Positions 48,733 through 59,687 are shown, numbered from the stretch's first letter. The stretch: DNA of 64,000 bases from Limimaricola pyoseonensis (GCF_900102015.1 NZ_FNAT01000003.1:1-64000); one strand, 5' to 3'. A program made the numbers and translations. The notes: generated by a model not told the origin, from the letters alone.

Positions 48733-48969
48733 TCAGAACGGGCGCGGCACCGGGGTCGGGCGGCCGCCGGCGCGCAGCGCGATCTCGGCGGGCGCGGGGT
48801 CGGCGCGGTTGGCGGCGCCCGGCGCGGGCGGCGGCAGCGTCGCCGTCGCGGGGATCTCGAGCGGCCGCTGCGGCACCACATTGTATTCGTTCGGCCCGGT
48901 CGGGCCGTCGCCCGGACCGCAGGCCGCGAGTGTCAGCGCGGTCAGCCCCGCGGCCATCGCCTGTCGCAT
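48733..48969 (-). CDS. short DUF3035-like lipoprotein
   Basis: A 78-residue lipoprotein with MRQAMAAGLTALTLAACG (lipobox LAAC) followed by NEYNVVPQRPLEIPATATLP, which resembles the opening of DUF3035 lipoproteins found next to lspA in Rhodobacterales. Those are about twice as long, so this may be a shortened version; no remnant of the missing part is seen in the 133 bp that follow. An ATG at 48981 is an alternative start. It lies 34 bp after lspA. Confidence 0.7.
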   Translation of the reverse strand: MRQAMAAGLTALTLAACGPGDGPTGPNEYNVVPQRPLEIPATATLPPPAPGAANRADPAPAEIALRAGGRPTPVPRPF

Positions 48970-49003
48970 CTGTCGTCCCATCTTGCCCGAACCGGCCCCC
49001 TGA

Positions 49004-49558
49004 CTAGCGCATGGCGCGGCGCAGGTCACGGGTCTTCGCGTCCCGCTTGTCGCCCTGCCCGCGCCCGGGCTTCGGCTTGCGCACCGGCGTCGAGCCGCCG
49101 CCGCCGAAGAGCACCAGCCCCAGCGCGCCCGCGAAGATCGCGATGTCGGCGACGTTGAAGGCGTAGGGGTTCTCGATGCCGCAGCAGCTGACGTTGAGGA
49201 AATCGGCCACCGCGCCGTAGAGCACCCGGTCGATGACGTTGCCCAGCGCGCCGCCGACCAGCAGCCCGGCCGAGAGCCGCATGATGCGCGAGCCGCCCTC
49301 GCGGGCGACCCAGACCAGCACCGCCGCCGAGATCGCCAGCGCCAGCGCCACCAGCGCCCAGCGCATGTCAAACTGCGAGAACAGGCCGAAATTCACCCCC
49401 TCGTTCCAGGCCATGCGGAAGCTGAGGATGCCCGGGATCACCTCGATCTGCAGCCGCTCCATCAGCCCCATGGCGTGCACCACGAGGTACTTCGAGAGCT
49501 GGTCGATCAGGAAGACCCAGAAGCCGGTCCAGAGGGTGAGGCGCATCATCGACTCCAT
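49004..49558 (-). CDS. lspA: lipoprotein signal peptidase
   Basis: A 184-residue inner-membrane aspartyl protease that removes signal peptides from prolipoproteins. Four membrane helices are visible, and the catalytic aspartates lie in [15 protein letters not shown] (D110) and FNVADIAIF (D138). The C-terminal tail is basic. Its start overlaps the purH stop by one base (TGATG), so it depends on that transcript. Confidence 0.95.
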   Translation of the reverse strand: MESMMRLTLWTGFWVFLIDQLSKYLVVHAMGLMERLQIEVIPGILSFRMAWNEGVNFGLFSQFDMRWALVALALAISAAVLVWVAREGGSRIMRLSAGLLVGGALGNVIDRVLYGAVADFLNVSCCGIENPYAFNVADIAIFAGALGLVLFGGGGSTPVRKPKPGRGQGDKRDAKTRDLRRAMR

Positions 49559-51144
49559 CAGTGCCGGAAGTGCCGCATGCCGGTCAGCACCATCGCGAGG
49601 CCGGCCTCGTCGGCCGCCGCGATCACCTCGTCATCGCGCATCGAGCCGCCGGGCTGGATCACCGCGGTGACGCCGGCGCCCGCCGCCTCCATCAGGCCGT
49701 CGGCGAAGGGGAAGAAGGCGTCGGAGGCCACGACCGAGCCCTTGGCCGGGCTCTCGGCGAGGCCCAGCGCCTCGCCCATGCGGCCGGCCTTGGCCGCCGC
49801 GATCAGCGCCGAATCGAGCCGGCTCATCTGGCCCGCGCCGACGCCGACGGTCTGGCCGCCCTTGGCGTAGACGATGGCGTTCGACTTCACGTGCCGCGCC
49901 ACGGTCCAGGCGAACATCAGGTCGTCGAGCTCCTGCACGGTGGGCGCGCGCTTGGTCGCGACCTTCAGGTCGTCGCGCGACACGAAGCCCGAATCGTGGT
50001 CCTGCACCAGCAGGCCGCCCGCCACCTGGCGGTAGGCGAGGCGGGGCGCGCGCGGATCGGGCAGCGCGTCGGTGACCAGCAGCCGCAGGTTCTTCTTGGC
50101 GGCGAAGACGGCGCGGGCGTCGTCATCGGCGCCGGGCGCGATCACCACCTCGGTGAAGATCCTGGCGATCTCCTCGGCGGTGGCGCCGTCGAGCGGGCGG
50201 TTCAGCGCGACGATGCCGCCGAAGGCCGAGGTGCGGTCGCAGTCGAAGGCGCGGGCATAGGCCTCCTTCAGCGAGCCGCCGGTGGCGACGCCGCAGGGGT
50301 TGGCGTGCTTGATGATCGCGCAGGCGGGCGCGTCGCCGCCGAACTCGGCCACCAGCTCGTAGGCGGCGTCGGTGTCGTTGATGTTGTTGTAGCTCAGCTC
50401 CTTGCCCTGGATCTGCCGCGCGGTGGCGACGCCGGGGCGGTCCGAGCCGTCGGTGTAGAAAGCCGCCTTCTGATGCGGGTTCTCGCCGTAGCGCAGGGTC
50501 TGGGCGAGGCTGCCGGCAAAGGCGCGGCGGCGCGGCGCGGTCTCGCCGATGGCGGCGGCCATCCAGGTCGAGACGGCGGCGTCGTAGGCGGCGGTGCGGG
50601 CATAGGCGGTCTGGGCCAGCCGCTTGCGGAACGGCAGGCCGGTCTGCCCGTCATGGGCGTCGAGCTCCGCGAGCAGCGCGTCGTAATCCTCGACATCGGT
50701 GACGACGCAGACATCGGCGTGGTTCTTGGCGGCGGCGCGGATCATCGCCGGGCCGCCGATGTCGATGTTCTCGATGCAGGTCTCGTAGTCGCCGCCCTTC
50801 GCGACCGTCTCCTCGAAGGGGTAGAGGTTCACGACCAGCAGGTCGATCGCCGGGATGCCGTGCTCGTCCATCGCCGCGACGTGGCTTTCGTCGCCGCGCA
50901 CCGCGAGCAGGCCGCCATGCACCTTCGGGTGCAGGGTCTTGACGCGGCCGTCCATCATCTCGGGGAAGCCCGTGACCTCTGAGACGTCGCGCACCGCGAG
51001 CCCCGCCTCGCGCAGCGCCCTGGCCGAGCCGCCGGTCGAGAGCAGCTCGACGCCGCGCGCGTCGAGCGCGCGCGCCAGATCGATCAGGCCGGTCTTGTCG
51101 GACACGGAAAGCAGCGCGCGGCGCAGCGGGGCAAGCTCGGTCAT
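49558..51144 (-). CDS. purH: bifunctional AICAR transformylase/IMP cyclohydrolase
   Basis: A 528-residue PurH, catalysing the last two steps of IMP synthesis. The N-terminal cyclohydrolase domain has [26 protein letters not shown] and [18 protein letters not shown]; the C-terminal transformylase domain has [15 protein letters not shown] and [14 protein letters not shown] with the catalytic Lys-His. It overlaps the heparinase-like gene by ATGA and lspA by one base. Confidence 0.97.
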   Translation of the reverse strand: MTELAPLRRALLSVSDKTGLIDLARALDARGVELLSTGGSARALREAGLAVRDVSEVTGFPEMMDGRVKTLHPKVHGGLLAVRGDESHVAAMDEHGIPAIDLLVVNLYPFEETVAKGGDYETCIENIDIGGPAMIRAAAKNHADVCVVTDVEDYDALLAELDAHDGQTGLPFRKRLAQTAYARTAAYDAAVSTWMAAAIGETAPRRRAFAGSLAQTLRYGENPHQKAAFYTDGSDRPGVATARQIQGKELSYNNINDTDAAYELVAEFGGDAPACAIIKHANPCGVATGGSLKEAYARAFDCDRTSAFGGIVALNRPLDGATAEEIARIFTEVVIAPGADDDARAVFAAKKNLRLLVTDALPDPRAPRLAYRQVAGGLLVQDHDSGFVSRDDLKVATKRAPTVQELDDLMFAWTVARHVKSNAIVYAKGGQTVGVGAGQMSRLDSALIAAAKAGRMGEALGLAESPAKGSVVASDAFFPFADGLMEAAGAGVTAVIQPGGSMRDDEVIAAADEAGLAMVLTGMRHFRH

Positions 51145-52871
51145 GTGTGAGGTCCTTCCTGATCCATCTGGGGCGGCGTGCCGGCCGCGGCGCCGGCCTT
51201 TTCCAGAGACCAGCGAACACGCGTCGCATAGGCCATCGCGCGGCCGGATAAAACCACCTGCCGCGACGGCACCGGCCGCGGCCGCGTCGCCTCGAGATAG
51301 ACCGAAGGGGCCAGCGCCAGATGCGCGCCGCCGTCATGGCGGAACACCCAGCGCTCGCCCGAGCCGAGATCGAGCGCCACCCACCAGCCATCCGGGTCGG
51401 CCTCGGCCGAGACCTCGGGATGCAGGTGGAAGCGCAGGGTGAAGGCGATGCCGCCCTCCGGGTCGGCGCGGATCGCCGCGTCGAAGCGGCGCTCGTCGGC
51501 CGGGCCGAGCGTGGTCAGCAGGTCCTCGCCCGCGAGGCAGGCGCCGTCGCGCGCCAGCGCCAGCCGCCGCGCATGGGTCAGCCCGTGGCTCAGCCGCCAG
51601 CCGTCATGCGAGGCCTCGACCCCCCAGGCGGCCGCGTCGTCGGTGCGGTGCGCGGTGGCGTCGCGCGGGCCGTCGCCCATCGGCTCGGCCCCGGCGGCGG
51701 TGGGCGGCCCCAGCCGCGCCGACGAGACGCCGTCGAGGCACAGGGTCGAATGGCTCGGCGTCGCCCGGCCGGCGCGGCGCCAGTCGGGCCCGTGATGCAC
51801 GCCCGAGCCACTGTTGACCACGACCGGGCAGAGCCCGGAGGTCAGCTCGAAGGCCAGCGTCGAGGCATGCGCCTCGGTGGCGTGCGGCGGGCCGGGCGGC
51901 GGCGCGGCGTCGAGCACGACGCTGCTGCGCCCGGCGGCGAGCCGCCAGAACCCCATCCGCGCCGTGGCCTGCCGCGGCCCGGCGCGTTCGCCGCTGTCGG
52001 CCAGCGCCCGATCGAGCCGGCCCGGCGCGCCGCGCCCGCCGCCATGGAACCGCGCCAGCGCGCCATCCGTGTGGCGCAGCGCCCGCAGGGCCGGCACCAT
52101 CCGCGCCGCGGCGTCGCGGACCGGCGCGCCGGCGGAGAGCCCCACCGCCTCGAGCGCCCGCGCCGCGGCCGTGAGCGCCACGAGCGTGTCGAGCAGCCGC
52201 TCGGGGCAGCGCGCGGCGACGCCGCCATCCTCGGCGACTGCCTCGGCCGCCGCGCGGTCGAGCGCGGACGAAAGCCGGCCGAGCCGCGCCGCCGGCGCCC
52301 CGAGCGCCGCCAGCGCCTCGATCAGCCCGGCCAGCGTCACCACCCGCTCGACCCCGGGGGTCGTTTCGGGCCAGCGCCGCGACAGCCAGTCGGCCTGCGC
52401 CGCGAGGCTGCCCATCAGCGAGGCCTGCAGCGCCGCGCCGTCGGGCTCGATCAGGAACCGCGCATGGCCGATCAGCCGGCCGATCCGCCGCGCGACCGTC
52501 TCGGGCGCCCAGCCCGGGCCGCGCCCGCCCTCGTAGCGGGTGATCCAGTCCGCGACCCAGCTGCGCGCGAGGCCGCGCGCCTGCGGCCCGCCCAGCGCCG
52601 CGAGGTCGTCGAGCCATGCGAAATCGTGGTGCCGCGCCGCGTGCGGGCCGTCCTCGGGCCCCAGGCTCCAGGGCGCGCGGCCGCGCGCCTCGACGATCTG
52701 CCCGCCATAGGCCACCCGCCCGGCCAAGAGCGCCTGGCCGCGCCCGGCATCGCCGCTGCCCTCGGGCTCGGGCGTCCAGCGGAAGGTCTCGGGCACGGCG
52801 AGCCGGTCGCGCCGGCCCGTCAGCCAGCGGCCCAGCCGCCCCGGCGCATGCGTGATCCCGCTGAGCTTCAC
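51141..52871 (-). CDS. heparinase II/III family protein
   Basis: A 576-residue protein with an N-terminal helical toroid region (about 60-310) and C-terminal heparinase II/III beta domain (about 320-550; [35 protein letters not shown]). Family members are polysaccharide lyases for uronic-acid polymers, but this widespread alphaproteobacterial group between rsmB and purH has no proven substrate. No signal peptide is seen. It is linked to purH by a 4-nt overlap and follows rsmB by 61 bp. Confidence 0.88.
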   Translation of the reverse strand: MKLSGITHAPGRLGRWLTGRRDRLAVPETFRWTPEPEGSGDAGRGQALLAGRVAYGGQIVEARGRAPWSLGPEDGPHAARHHDFAWLDDLAALGGPQARGLARSWVADWITRYEGGRGPGWAPETVARRIGRLIGHARFLIEPDGAALQASLMGSLAAQADWLSRRWPETTPGVERVVTLAGLIEALAALGAPAARLGRLSSALDRAAAEAVAEDGGVAARCPERLLDTLVALTAAARALEAVGLSAGAPVRDAAARMVPALRALRHTDGALARFHGGGRGAPGRLDRALADSGERAGPRQATARMGFWRLAAGRSSVVLDAAPPPGPPHATEAHASTLAFELTSGLCPVVVNSGSGVHHGPDWRRAGRATPSHSTLCLDGVSSARLGPPTAAGAEPMGDGPRDATAHRTDDAAAWGVEASHDGWRLSHGLTHARRLALARDGACLAGEDLLTTLGPADERRFDAAIRADPEGGIAFTLRFHLHPEVSAEADPDGWWVALDLGSGERWVFRHDGGAHLALAPSVYLEATRPRPVPSRQVVLSGRAMAYATRVRWSLEKAGAAAGTPPQMDQEGPHT

Positions 52872-52932
52872 CCCGTCCCTCCGCGGGTCACCCGCCCGCC
52901 TCGCGCCATGCTAGGCAGCGCGGGCGGCGCTG

Positions 52933-54231
52933 TCACGCCTCGGACGAGCTGCGCAGGCAGGCGATGAAGAAGCCGTCCATGCCGCCGCGGTCGGCCCAGA
53001 GGTCGGGGCGCAGCCGCAGCCCCTCGGGGCCGATCCACTCCGCCTCGATCCCCGGCAGCCGCAGCGCCTCGGGCTCGAGCGCGAGGCCGGGGTGGCGCGC
53101 CAGCGCCTCCTCGACCTGCACCTCGCCCTCGTCGGGCAGGAGCGAGCAGGTGCAGAACACCAGCCGCCCGCCGGGCTTCAGCAGCCCCAGCGCGTGGTCG
53201 ATCATCTCGGCCTGCAGCGCGATCAGCGCGCCGAACTCGGCGCCGTCCTTGGCGTGCGGCAGGTCGGGATGGCGGCGGATCGTGCCGGTGGCCGAGCAGG
53301 GCGCGTCCAGAAGGATGGCGTCGAAGCCGCCGGCCGCGAAGTCCAGCGCGTCGCCCTGCACCACCTCGGCGCCGAGCCCGGTGCGTTCGAGGTTCTCGCG
53401 CAGCCGGCCGAGACGGGCCTCCGACAGGTCGAGCGCGGTGACCTCGGCGCCCATCGCCGCGAGCTGCAGCGTCTTGCCGCCGGGTGCGGCGCACATGTCG
53501 AGCACCCGCTCGCCCGGGCGCGGCGCCAGCGCCTTGGCGGCGATCGCGGCGGCGGCGTCCTGCACCCACCACGCGCCCTCGTCGTAGCCCGGCAGCGCCG
53601 AGACCTGCCCGGCCTCGCGCAGCCGCAGCGAGCCGGTGGGCAGAAGCTCCGCCCCGAGCCGCTCGGCCAGAGCGGCGGCGTCGCCCTTTGCGGTGATGTC
53701 GAGCGGCGCGCCCTGCGCGTGCACGGCCTCCATCGCCTCGACGGTCTTTCGGCCCCAGGCCTCGACCAGCGGCCCGCGCAGCCAGTTCGGCAGCTTCGGC
53801 ACCGGTTGCCTGGCGAAGCCCTCGGGCCCCTGTTCGCCCAGCTTGCGCAGCACGGCGTTGACGAGGCCCTTGTAGCTCTGGGTGCGCTTGCCCTTGGAAA
53901 CGAGGGTGACCATGGCGTTGACCACGCCGTGCGGGGCGGCGCCCTGCCCGATCTCGACCGCGCCGAGCCGCAGCGCGTTGCGCACCGCGACGGGCGGTTG
54001 TTTCACGAGAAACGGTTTGAGCCAGCGGTCGGCGCGCGGCAGCTGGCGCAGCGTCTCGGTGGCCAGCCGCTGGGCGCGGGCGCGGTCGGCGGGCGAGAGC
54101 CGCTCCAGCGCGCCCTGCGCGATGCTCTCTGACAGCAGGCGGCGGCCGGAGACCGCCTCGTCGATCAGGAAGAGCGCGGCGCGGCGGGCCGCCATGCCGT
54201 CATCGGCGGCCGGGGTCTGGGCCTGTGACAT
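52933..54231 (-). CDS. rsmB: 16S rRNA (cytosine-967-C5)-methyltransferase
   Basis: A 432-residue RsmB/Sun. The N-terminal NusB-like domain (about 12-150; YKGLVNAVLRKL) binds RNA, and the C-terminal methyltransferase has the SAM motif LDMCAAPGGKTLQLAAMG, DAPCSATGTIRRHPDL and the nucleophile cysteine in VFCTCSLLPDEGE. It methylates C967 of 16S rRNA. It heads a long minus-strand series; a divergent 79-bp gap separates it from the DUF1674 gene. Confidence 0.94.
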   Translation of the reverse strand: MSQAQTPAADDGMAARRAALFLIDEAVSGRRLLSESIAQGALERLSPADRARAQRLATETLRQLPRADRWLKPFLVKQPPVAVRNALRLGAVEIGQGAAPHGVVNAMVTLVSKGKRTQSYKGLVNAVLRKLGEQGPEGFARQPVPKLPNWLRGPLVEAWGRKTVEAMEAVHAQGAPLDITAKGDAAALAERLGAELLPTGSLRLREAGQVSALPGYDEGAWWVQDAAAAIAAKALAPRPGERVLDMCAAPGGKTLQLAAMGAEVTALDLSEARLGRLRENLERTGLGAEVVQGDALDFAAGGFDAILLDAPCSATGTIRRHPDLPHAKDGAEFGALIALQAEMIDHALGLLKPGGRLVFCTCSLLPDEGEVQVEEALARHPGLALEPEALRLPGIEAEWIGPEGLRLRPDLWADRGGMDGFFIACLRSSSEA

Positions 54232-54310
54232 GTCGGCTCCGGGGCTTGTTGCGAACCCGAGGCCACGTATATCTTCGGCAACCGCCGCACAAGCTTCGGG
54301 AGCGCCCGCC

Positions 54311-54499
54311 ATGGCCGACGACACCCCCCGCACCGACCTGCCCCCCGCCGCGCAGCGCGCGCTGGCCGAGGCCGAGGCCCGCCGCCGCGCGCTGGACGAG
54401 GCGGCGGCGAAGATGCCGACCGAGCTCGGCGGCCGCGACGGCCCCGAGCCCGTGCGCTACGGCGACTGGGAAAAGCAGGGCCTCGCCATCGACTTCTAG
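54311..54499 (+). CDS. DUF1674 / SDHAF4-like small protein
   Basis: A 62-residue protein ending in the DUF1674 signature LGGRDGPEPVRYGDWEKQGLAIDF-type motif (core GPEPVRYGDWEKQG). In eukaryotes the homologous SDHAF4 binds the flavinylated SdhA subunit of succinate dehydrogenase; bacterial members are inferred to do likewise. The N-terminal half is an Ala/Glu/Arg helix. GGGAG precedes the ATG. It is divergent from rsmB and convergent with dapB, 22 bp away. Confidence 0.85.
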   Translation: MADDTPRTDLPPAAQRALAEAEARRRALDEAAAKMPTELGGRDGPEPVRYGDWEKQGLAIDF

Positions 54500-54521
54500 G
54501 CCGGGCGCGGCCGGGCCGGCC

Positions 54522-55340
54522 TCAGCGGTCGAGCCCCAGCACGTCGATCATGTCGTAGGCGCCAGGCGAGCGGCCCTGCCCCCAGAGCGCGGCCCGCAGC
54601 GCGCCGCGCGCGAAGATCACCCGGTCGGAGGCGACGTGGCGCAGCACGATCCGCTCGCCCTGGCCCGCGAAGATCACGTCGTGCTCGCCGACGATGTCGC
54701 CGCCGCGGATCGCCGAGAAACCGATATGCCCGGCCTCGCGCGGCCCGGTCAGCCCGTCGCGGCCGCGATCGGCCACCTCCGCCAGCGTCACGCCGCGCCC
54801 CTCGGCCGCGGCCTCGCCCAGCATCAGCGCGGTGCCCGAGGGCGCGTCGGCCTTGCGGTTGTGATGCGCCTCGACCACCTCGATGTCCCAGCCATCCTCG
54901 AGCGCGGCGGCGACCATCTTGGTCAAGCCGGTCAGCAGGTTCACCCCGAGGCTCATGTTGCCGGCCCGCACCTGCACCGAATGCCGCGACGCCGGCACCA
55001 GCCGCTCGATCTGGCCATCGTCGAAGCCGGTGGTGCCGATCACGTGCACCGCGCGCGCCTGCGCCGCGAGATGCGCGACCTCGAGCGTGGTCTCGGGGCT
55101 GGTGAAGTCGATCACCGCCTGCGCGCGGGCCATCGCCTCGAGCGGGTCGTCGCTCACCGTGACGCCCATCGCCGGGCCGCCCATGGCGTGGCCGAGATCC
55201 TCGCCCACCCAGTCGTGGCCCGGGCGCACCACCGCGCCGACGAGCTTGGCGCGCTCGCTCTCGGCCACGGCCTGCACCAGCATCCGGCCCATCCGGCCGG
55301 CGGCCCCCATGATCACGATCCCCGGTGCGCTTTCGGTCAT
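54522..55340 (-). CDS. dapB: 4-hydroxy-tetrahydrodipicolinate reductase
   Basis: A 272-residue NAD(P)H reductase of lysine and meso-diaminopimelate synthesis. The cofactor motif [18 protein letters not shown] is at the N-terminus, [15 protein letters not shown] in the middle, and the catalytic segment [16 protein letters not shown] contains the His pair and Lys. The start at 55340 (MTESAPG) follows AAAGGG. It is divergent from rbfA. Confidence 0.96.
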   Translation of the reverse strand: MTESAPGIVIMGAAGRMGRMLVQAVAESERAKLVGAVVRPGHDWVGEDLGHAMGGPAMGVTVSDDPLEAMARAQAVIDFTSPETTLEVAHLAAQARAVHVIGTTGFDDGQIERLVPASRHSVQVRAGNMSLGVNLLTGLTKMVAAALEDGWDIEVVEAHHNRKADAPSGTALMLGEAAAEGRGVTLAEVADRGRDGLTGPREAGHIGFSAIRGGDIVGEHDVIFAGQGERIVLRHVASDRVIFARGALRAALWGQGRSPGAYDMIDVLGLDR

Positions 55341-55428
55341 GCGACTGCCCTTTCCGCTAGGTCTTCCCCCTCCCTGCGCGAGCCGGTCCCGCTTGGCAAG
55401 CCCGCGCGCCGGGACTAGATGGGAGCGC

Positions 55429-55848
55429 ATGAGCAAATCCCGTTCCTCCGAGCCCCGTGGCCCCTCGCAGCGCCAGCTGCGCGTCGGCGAACTGATCCGC
55501 CGCAGCCTGTCGGACCTGCTGACCCGCGGCGACCTGCACGAGCCCGAGCTGTCGGGCCTGTCGATCACCGTGGGCGAGGTGCGCGCCACGCCCGACCTCA
55601 AGCTCGCCACCGCCTTCGTGCTGCCGCTGGGCGGCGGCGGCGAGGAGCGGATGCTGGCGGCGCTGAGGCGCGCCAAGCCCGAGATCCGCCACCAGCTGGC
55701 GCGGAGCATGAAGCTCAAGCACGCGCCCGACCTGAAGTTCGAGATCGACCGCAGCTTCGACCGCATGGACGAGACGCGGCGGCTGCTGTCGGACGAGACC
55801 GTGCGCCGCGACGTCGCCGCCGGGCGGGCGGAGGACGAGGACGAATGA
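55429..55848 (+). CDS. rbfA: ribosome-binding factor A
   Basis: A 139-residue cold-shock and 30S maturation factor with a KH-like fold. The N-terminal [17 protein letters not shown] and central [20 protein letters not shown] are family hallmarks, and the C-terminal segment has [20 protein letters not shown]. It overlaps the next gene by ATGA and heads the rbfA-lipoprotein-truB unit. Confidence 0.95.
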   Translation: MSKSRSSEPRGPSQRQLRVGELIRRSLSDLLTRGDLHEPELSGLSITVGEVRATPDLKLATAFVLPLGGGGEERMLAALRRAKPEIRHQLARSMKLKHAPDLKFEIDRSFDRMDETRRLLSDETVRRDVAAGRAEDEDE

Positions 55849-56609
55849 GACCCGCGCTCGCCGCGCTGGGCCTCGCCGCGGCGGGCTGCACCTTGCCGGC
55901 CGCCTCCGGCGCCGGGCCCTGCGAGGACGTCACCCATGACGGCATCGCCTACACGATCTGCGAGGTCGACCCGGCCGCGGACGACCTGCGGCTGTTCCTG
56001 ACCGACGACAATGGCGGGCTCTACGGCAGCTTCCAGGCGATCGACCGGGAGGCCGCGGGCGCGGCCAAGCTCTCCTTCGCGATGAACGCGGGCATGTACC
56101 ACCCCGACCGCCGCCCGGTGGGCCACTACCTCGAAGAGGGCGAGGAGGTGATGCGCCTCGTCACCAATCCCGGCCCCGGTAATTTCGGCCTGCTGCCCAA
56201 CGGCGTGTTCTGCATCGGCGAGGACAGCGCCGAGGTCTGGGAGACGCTCGACTACGAGGCCGAGACGCCCGAATGCCGCTACGCCACGCAATCCGGCCCG
56301 ATGCTGGTGATCGACGGCGAGCTGCATCCGCGTTTCCTGCCCGACAGCACCTCGCGCCACATCCGCAACGGCGTCGGCACCAGCGCCGGCGGCGACCGCG
56401 CGGTCTTCGCGATCTCGAACGAGCCGGTCTCCTTCCACGAGTTCGGCCGGCTGTTCCGCGACCGGCTCGAGCTGCCGCAGGCGCTCTATTTCGACGGCAA
56501 CGTCTCGCGGCTGCACGCCCCCGCGCTCGGGCGCTCGGATTTCGGCTTCGCGATGGGGCCGATCGTCGGCGTGCTGGCCCCCGTTGACGGGGATCGCCCC
56601 GGCGGCTAG
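55845..56609 (+). CDS. phosphodiester glycosidase-domain (DUF2233/NAGPA) lipoprotein
   Basis: A 254-residue lipoprotein (lipobox LAAAGC). The body is a NAGPA-type domain, related to the enzyme that uncovers mannose-6-phosphate by removing GlcNAc: [45 protein letters not shown] and [14 protein letters not shown]. The bacterial substrate is unknown, perhaps a cell-surface sugar phosphodiester. The ATGA overlap with rbfA and 32-bp gap to truB place it in the ribosome-maturation operon, an odd functional pairing seen in other Rhodobacterales. Confidence 0.88.
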   Translation: MRPALAALGLAAAGCTLPAASGAGPCEDVTHDGIAYTICEVDPAADDLRLFLTDDNGGLYGSFQAIDREAAGAAKLSFAMNAGMYHPDRRPVGHYLEEGEEVMRLVTNPGPGNFGLLPNGVFCIGEDSAEVWETLDYEAETPECRYATQSGPMLVIDGELHPRFLPDSTSRHIRNGVGTSAGGDRAVFAISNEPVSFHEFGRLFRDRLELPQALYFDGNVSRLHAPALGRSDFGFAMGPIVGVLAPVDGDRPGG

Positions 56610-56641
56610 GCCGCGCGCCTCGCATAGCACAGGAGGGCCGC

Positions 56642-57547
56642 ATGGCACGCAAGCGCAAGGGCCGCGACGTCTCGGGCTGGCTGGTAGTGGACAAGCCCGC
56701 CGGCATGACCTCGACCGCCGTGGTCAACAAGGTGAAATGGGCCTTCGACGCCAAGAAGGCGGGCCATGCCGGCACGCTCGACCCGGACGCCACCGGCGTG
56801 CTCGCGGTGGCGCTGGGCGAAGCCACGAAGACGGTGCCCTTCGTCACCGATGCGCTCAAGGCCTACGAGTTCACCGTGACATTCGGCGCGGCGACCAACA
56901 CCGACGACGCCGAGGGCGAGGTGATCGCGCGCTCCGACGCCCGGCCTTCGGACGCCGAGATCAAGGAGGCGCTGAACCGCTTCGTCGGCGACATCGAGCA
57001 GGTGCCGCCGGCCTTCTCGGCGGTGAAGATCGACGGCCAGCGCGCCTATGCCAAGGCCCGCGCCGGCGAGGAGGTGGAGCTGGCCGCCCGGCCGCTCTGG
57101 GTCGAGAGCCTGATCCTGATGGAGCGGCCCGACGCCGACCACGCCGTGCTTGAGATGGTCTGCGGCAAGGGCGGCTATGTCCGCTCGATCGCCCGCGATC
57201 TCGGCGAGGCGCTGGGCTGCCTCGGCCATGTGCTCAGGCTGCGCCGGGTCTGGTCCGGTCCCTTCACCGCCGCCGAGGGCGTGACGCTCGAGCAGATCGA
57301 GGCCGAGGCCAAGTCAGAGGCGCTCGACCGCTTCCTGCGCCCGCTCGAGGACGGTCTGGCCGACCTGCCGAAGGTGACCTGCAACGAAGCCGCCGCGACG
57401 CGGCTCCGCAACGGCAACCCCGCGCCGGTGGTCTCGCAGGGGCTCGACTACGGCGAGGAGGCCTGGGCCGCGCTCGACGGCCGCGCCGTGGCGGTGGGCC
57501 GGGTGATGGGGCCGGAACTGCACCCCAGCCGGGTCTTCGTCGGCTGA
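56642..57547 (+). CDS. truB: tRNA pseudouridine-55 synthase
   Basis: A 301-residue TruB that makes pseudouridine 55 in the T-loop of tRNAs. The catalytic Asp is in [20 protein letters not shown] near residue 44, with [18 protein letters not shown] and [16 protein letters not shown] further on. AGGAGG lies upstream of the ATG. It ends the rbfA unit, followed by a GC-rich hairpin (57556-57582). Confidence 0.96.
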   Translation: MARKRKGRDVSGWLVVDKPAGMTSTAVVNKVKWAFDAKKAGHAGTLDPDATGVLAVALGEATKTVPFVTDALKAYEFTVTFGAATNTDDAEGEVIARSDARPSDAEIKEALNRFVGDIEQVPPAFSAVKIDGQRAYAKARAGEEVELAARPLWVESLILMERPDADHAVLEMVCGKGGYVRSIARDLGEALGCLGHVLRLRRVWSGPFTAAEGVTLEQIEAEAKSEALDRFLRPLEDGLADLPKVTCNEAAATRLRNGNPAPVVSQGLDYGEEAWAALDGRAVAVGRVMGPELHPSRVFVG

Positions 57548-57555
57548 GACACGCA

Positions 57556-57582
57556 AGGGCCGCGCGCATCGCGGGCGGCCCT
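57556..57582 (+). terminator. hairpin after truB
   Basis: An 8-bp stem (AGGGCCGC at 57556-57563 with GCGGCCCT at 57575-57582) with an internally paired GC loop, followed by CTCC rather than a T run. It separates truB from the convergent MFS gene. Confidence 0.5.
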
Positions 57583-57603
57583 CTCCAGGCCCCGGGTTCG
57601 CGC

Positions 57604-58842
57604 TCAGGCGTTCAGGGGCCGCGGCGCGCCGAGCCGGGGATGCAGCTTCGCCGCGATGGCCGAGGCCACGCCCATCCCCGCGCCGCAGGCCGCGAAGACC
57701 GCCGCCACCGGCGCCACGGTCAGCAAGAGCCCCGCCACCGCCGGCGTCAGGATGCCCGACACGTCGCGGAAGCTCGCATAGACCGCCGCCATCTCGGTCC
57801 GCTCCGACGGCTTCACCGCCATCAGGAAGGGCAGCCCGCCGCAGACGTCGAGCATGACGAGGCAGACCGAGCCCGCCATCAGCGCCGAGAGCGCCGCCCA
57901 TGGCGCGCCCGAGACCAGCGCGGCCGCGACGAACAGCACCGCGCTCGCGGCGAAGGAGGCGCGCACCGCGAAGCGCACGCTGGTGCGCTGCACCATCCGC
58001 AGCATCAGCGGCGTGGTGAACAGAAGCGCGTTCGACACCGACAGCATGATCCCGCCCAGCCGGTCACCCAGCCCCGCCTCGATGCAGAAGATCGGCAGGT
58101 AGACGATGTAGACCCACCAGCCGCAGGAGCGGATCACCGCGAAGAGCCAGCCCGCCACCAGACGCGGCTGCGCCCGGAACCGCCCGAGAAAGGCCAGCGG
58201 GTTCGGCGCGGGTCCGCGCGCCCGCGCGATCTGCCGGCCGTTGCCGAGCCGCATCCGCCAGAACACCGCCACCACCACCAGCGCCAGCGCGCCGGCCAGC
58301 AGGAAGGGCGCCGGGTACCACCAGTCGAGCAGCAGCACGCCGAGCGCCGGGCCGACCATCCACGAGCCCGCCGAATAGACCAGCCGCGTCGATTCGGTGC
58401 GCCCGAGATCGACCCGCGCGATGTGGTCGAGCACGTAGGCGTTGAAGCAGACCATCCACAGCACCGTGGCCAGCGCGTTGGCCGCGAGCCCCAGCGCCAG
58501 AAGGCCCGGCCGCCCGGTCAGCGCCAGCCCGCAGCCAAGGCCGTAGAACAGCCCCACCCCGCTGAACAGCCAGCGCCGCGCCACGCGGCGGTTGATCCAG
58601 GGCAGCATGAGCCCGGCGCAAAGCGACGAGACCCCCACCGCGAGGTAGATCGCGCTGATCAGCGCCGCGTCGCCGAAGGCGCGGTAGAGCGCCAGCGGCA
58701 TCACCGACAGCATCAGCGCCCGCACCCCGGCCTCGAGCGCCGCCAGCCGCGCGAAATCGGCGATCCTCGGGGTCGGCGAATGGGTGAGGTATATGGGGGC
58801 GCGTGGCGTGACCATGAGGCGACTCGTGAAGGCCGGGGACAC
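57604..58842 (-). CDS. major facilitator superfamily transporter
   Basis: A 412-residue permease with about twelve hydrophobic helices. There is no strong substrate motif; the family core is seen as repeated segments such as YLAVGVSSLCAGLMLPWINR and VSGILTPAVAGLLLTVAPVA. An efflux role is plausible but not shown. The start is uncertain: GTG at 58842 has AAGGAGG only 2 nt upstream, and ATG at 58815 has no clear site. It lies 97 bp after recO on the same strand. Confidence 0.85.
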   Translation of the reverse strand: MSPAFTSRLMVTPRAPIYLTHSPTPRIADFARLAALEAGVRALMLSVMPLALYRAFGDAALISAIYLAVGVSSLCAGLMLPWINRRVARRWLFSGVGLFYGLGCGLALTGRPGLLALGLAANALATVLWMVCFNAYVLDHIARVDLGRTESTRLVYSAGSWMVGPALGVLLLDWWYPAPFLLAGALALVVVAVFWRMRLGNGRQIARARGPAPNPLAFLGRFRAQPRLVAGWLFAVIRSCGWWVYIVYLPIFCIEAGLGDRLGGIMLSVSNALLFTTPLMLRMVQRTSVRFAVRASFAASAVLFVAAALVSGAPWAALSALMAGSVCLVMLDVCGGLPFLMAVKPSERTEMAAVYASFRDVSGILTPAVAGLLLTVAPVAAVFAACGAGMGVASAIAAKLHPRLGAPRPLNA

Positions 58843-58939
58843 CTCCTCCTTGCGCCCCGACCCGGGGGCCGGGCTGTGCCGAACGCGACATCGCCGTGTC
58901 GCAACGGGGTGTTTCGGCCAATGCGGCGGGGCTTCGCCG

Positions 58940-59668
58940 TCAGCCCTGCCGGGCGATCGCCTCGACCAGCCGCGCCCGCGCCGGCGGCAGGGGCCGCTCG
59001 CCCGATCCGGGCAGCAGCCGGTGCTCGATGAACCAGCCGGTTGTGGCCAGCGCGGCGGCGATGTCGCCGGGGCCAGCTTCGCCTTCGCCGCGCAGCACCG
59101 GCGGCAGCGGCAGGAGCCTGTCGGCCCATTCGCCCGCGCCGGCGCGGCTCACGGCGCGGCCGGATTTCGGGCTGACGAGGTCGAGGCCCTCGGTCGCGCC
59201 GGTCACCGCGCAGGCCGAAAGGTCGAGCGCGAAGCCCATCTCCTCCAAGAGCGCCAGCTCCCAGTGCAGGTAGGCCAGCGGCCAGAGCTCGTCCTCGCCC
59301 AAGAGGTCGAGCAGCGCCATGGTTCGGTCGTAGAGCGGCGCGTGCGGGTCGCGCTCGGGCAGCACCGAGACCAGAAGCGCCGCCACCGCGTTCAGCCCGG
59401 CCAGCGCCAGCCGGTCGTCCATGACCTGCGCGGCGCGCGAGCGGACCGGCTCGAAGGTGAAGTTGCCCATGTGCTCGGCCAGCCGGGCGCGCCATGTCAG
59501 GTCGAGCTGCGCGCCGGGCTGCAGGAGCGGCGCGATGCGGCGCGAGCCGCCGCCGCGGATCACGCCCGCATGAAGCCCGTGGCCGCGGGTGAAGACCTCG
59601 ACGATGGCCGAGCCCTCGCCGTGCCGGCGCACCCGCAAAAGCGCCCCCTCCTCGCGCCACTCGATCAC
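58940..59668 (-). CDS. recO: DNA repair protein RecO
   Basis: A 242-residue RecO, which loads RecA with RecFR. The N-terminal OB fold shows [20 protein letters not shown] and [15 protein letters not shown], the middle [21 protein letters not shown] carries the usual ELxLLxxxGF motif, and the end is helical. I use GTG at 59668, which gives the family N-terminus; no ATG fits. It follows rnhA by 19 bp. Confidence 0.93.
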   Translation of the reverse strand: MIEWREEGALLRVRRHGEGSAIVEVFTRGHGLHAGVIRGGGSRRIAPLLQPGAQLDLTWRARLAEHMGNFTFEPVRSRAAQVMDDRLALAGLNAVAALLVSVLPERDPHAPLYDRTMALLDLLGEDELWPLAYLHWELALLEEMGFALDLSACAVTGATEGLDLVSPKSGRAVSRAGAGEWADRLLPLPPVLRGEGEAGPGDIAAALATTGWFIEHRLLPGSGERPLPPARARLVEAIARQG

Positions 59669-59687
59669 GGCGCGGACCGCTCCGGGC

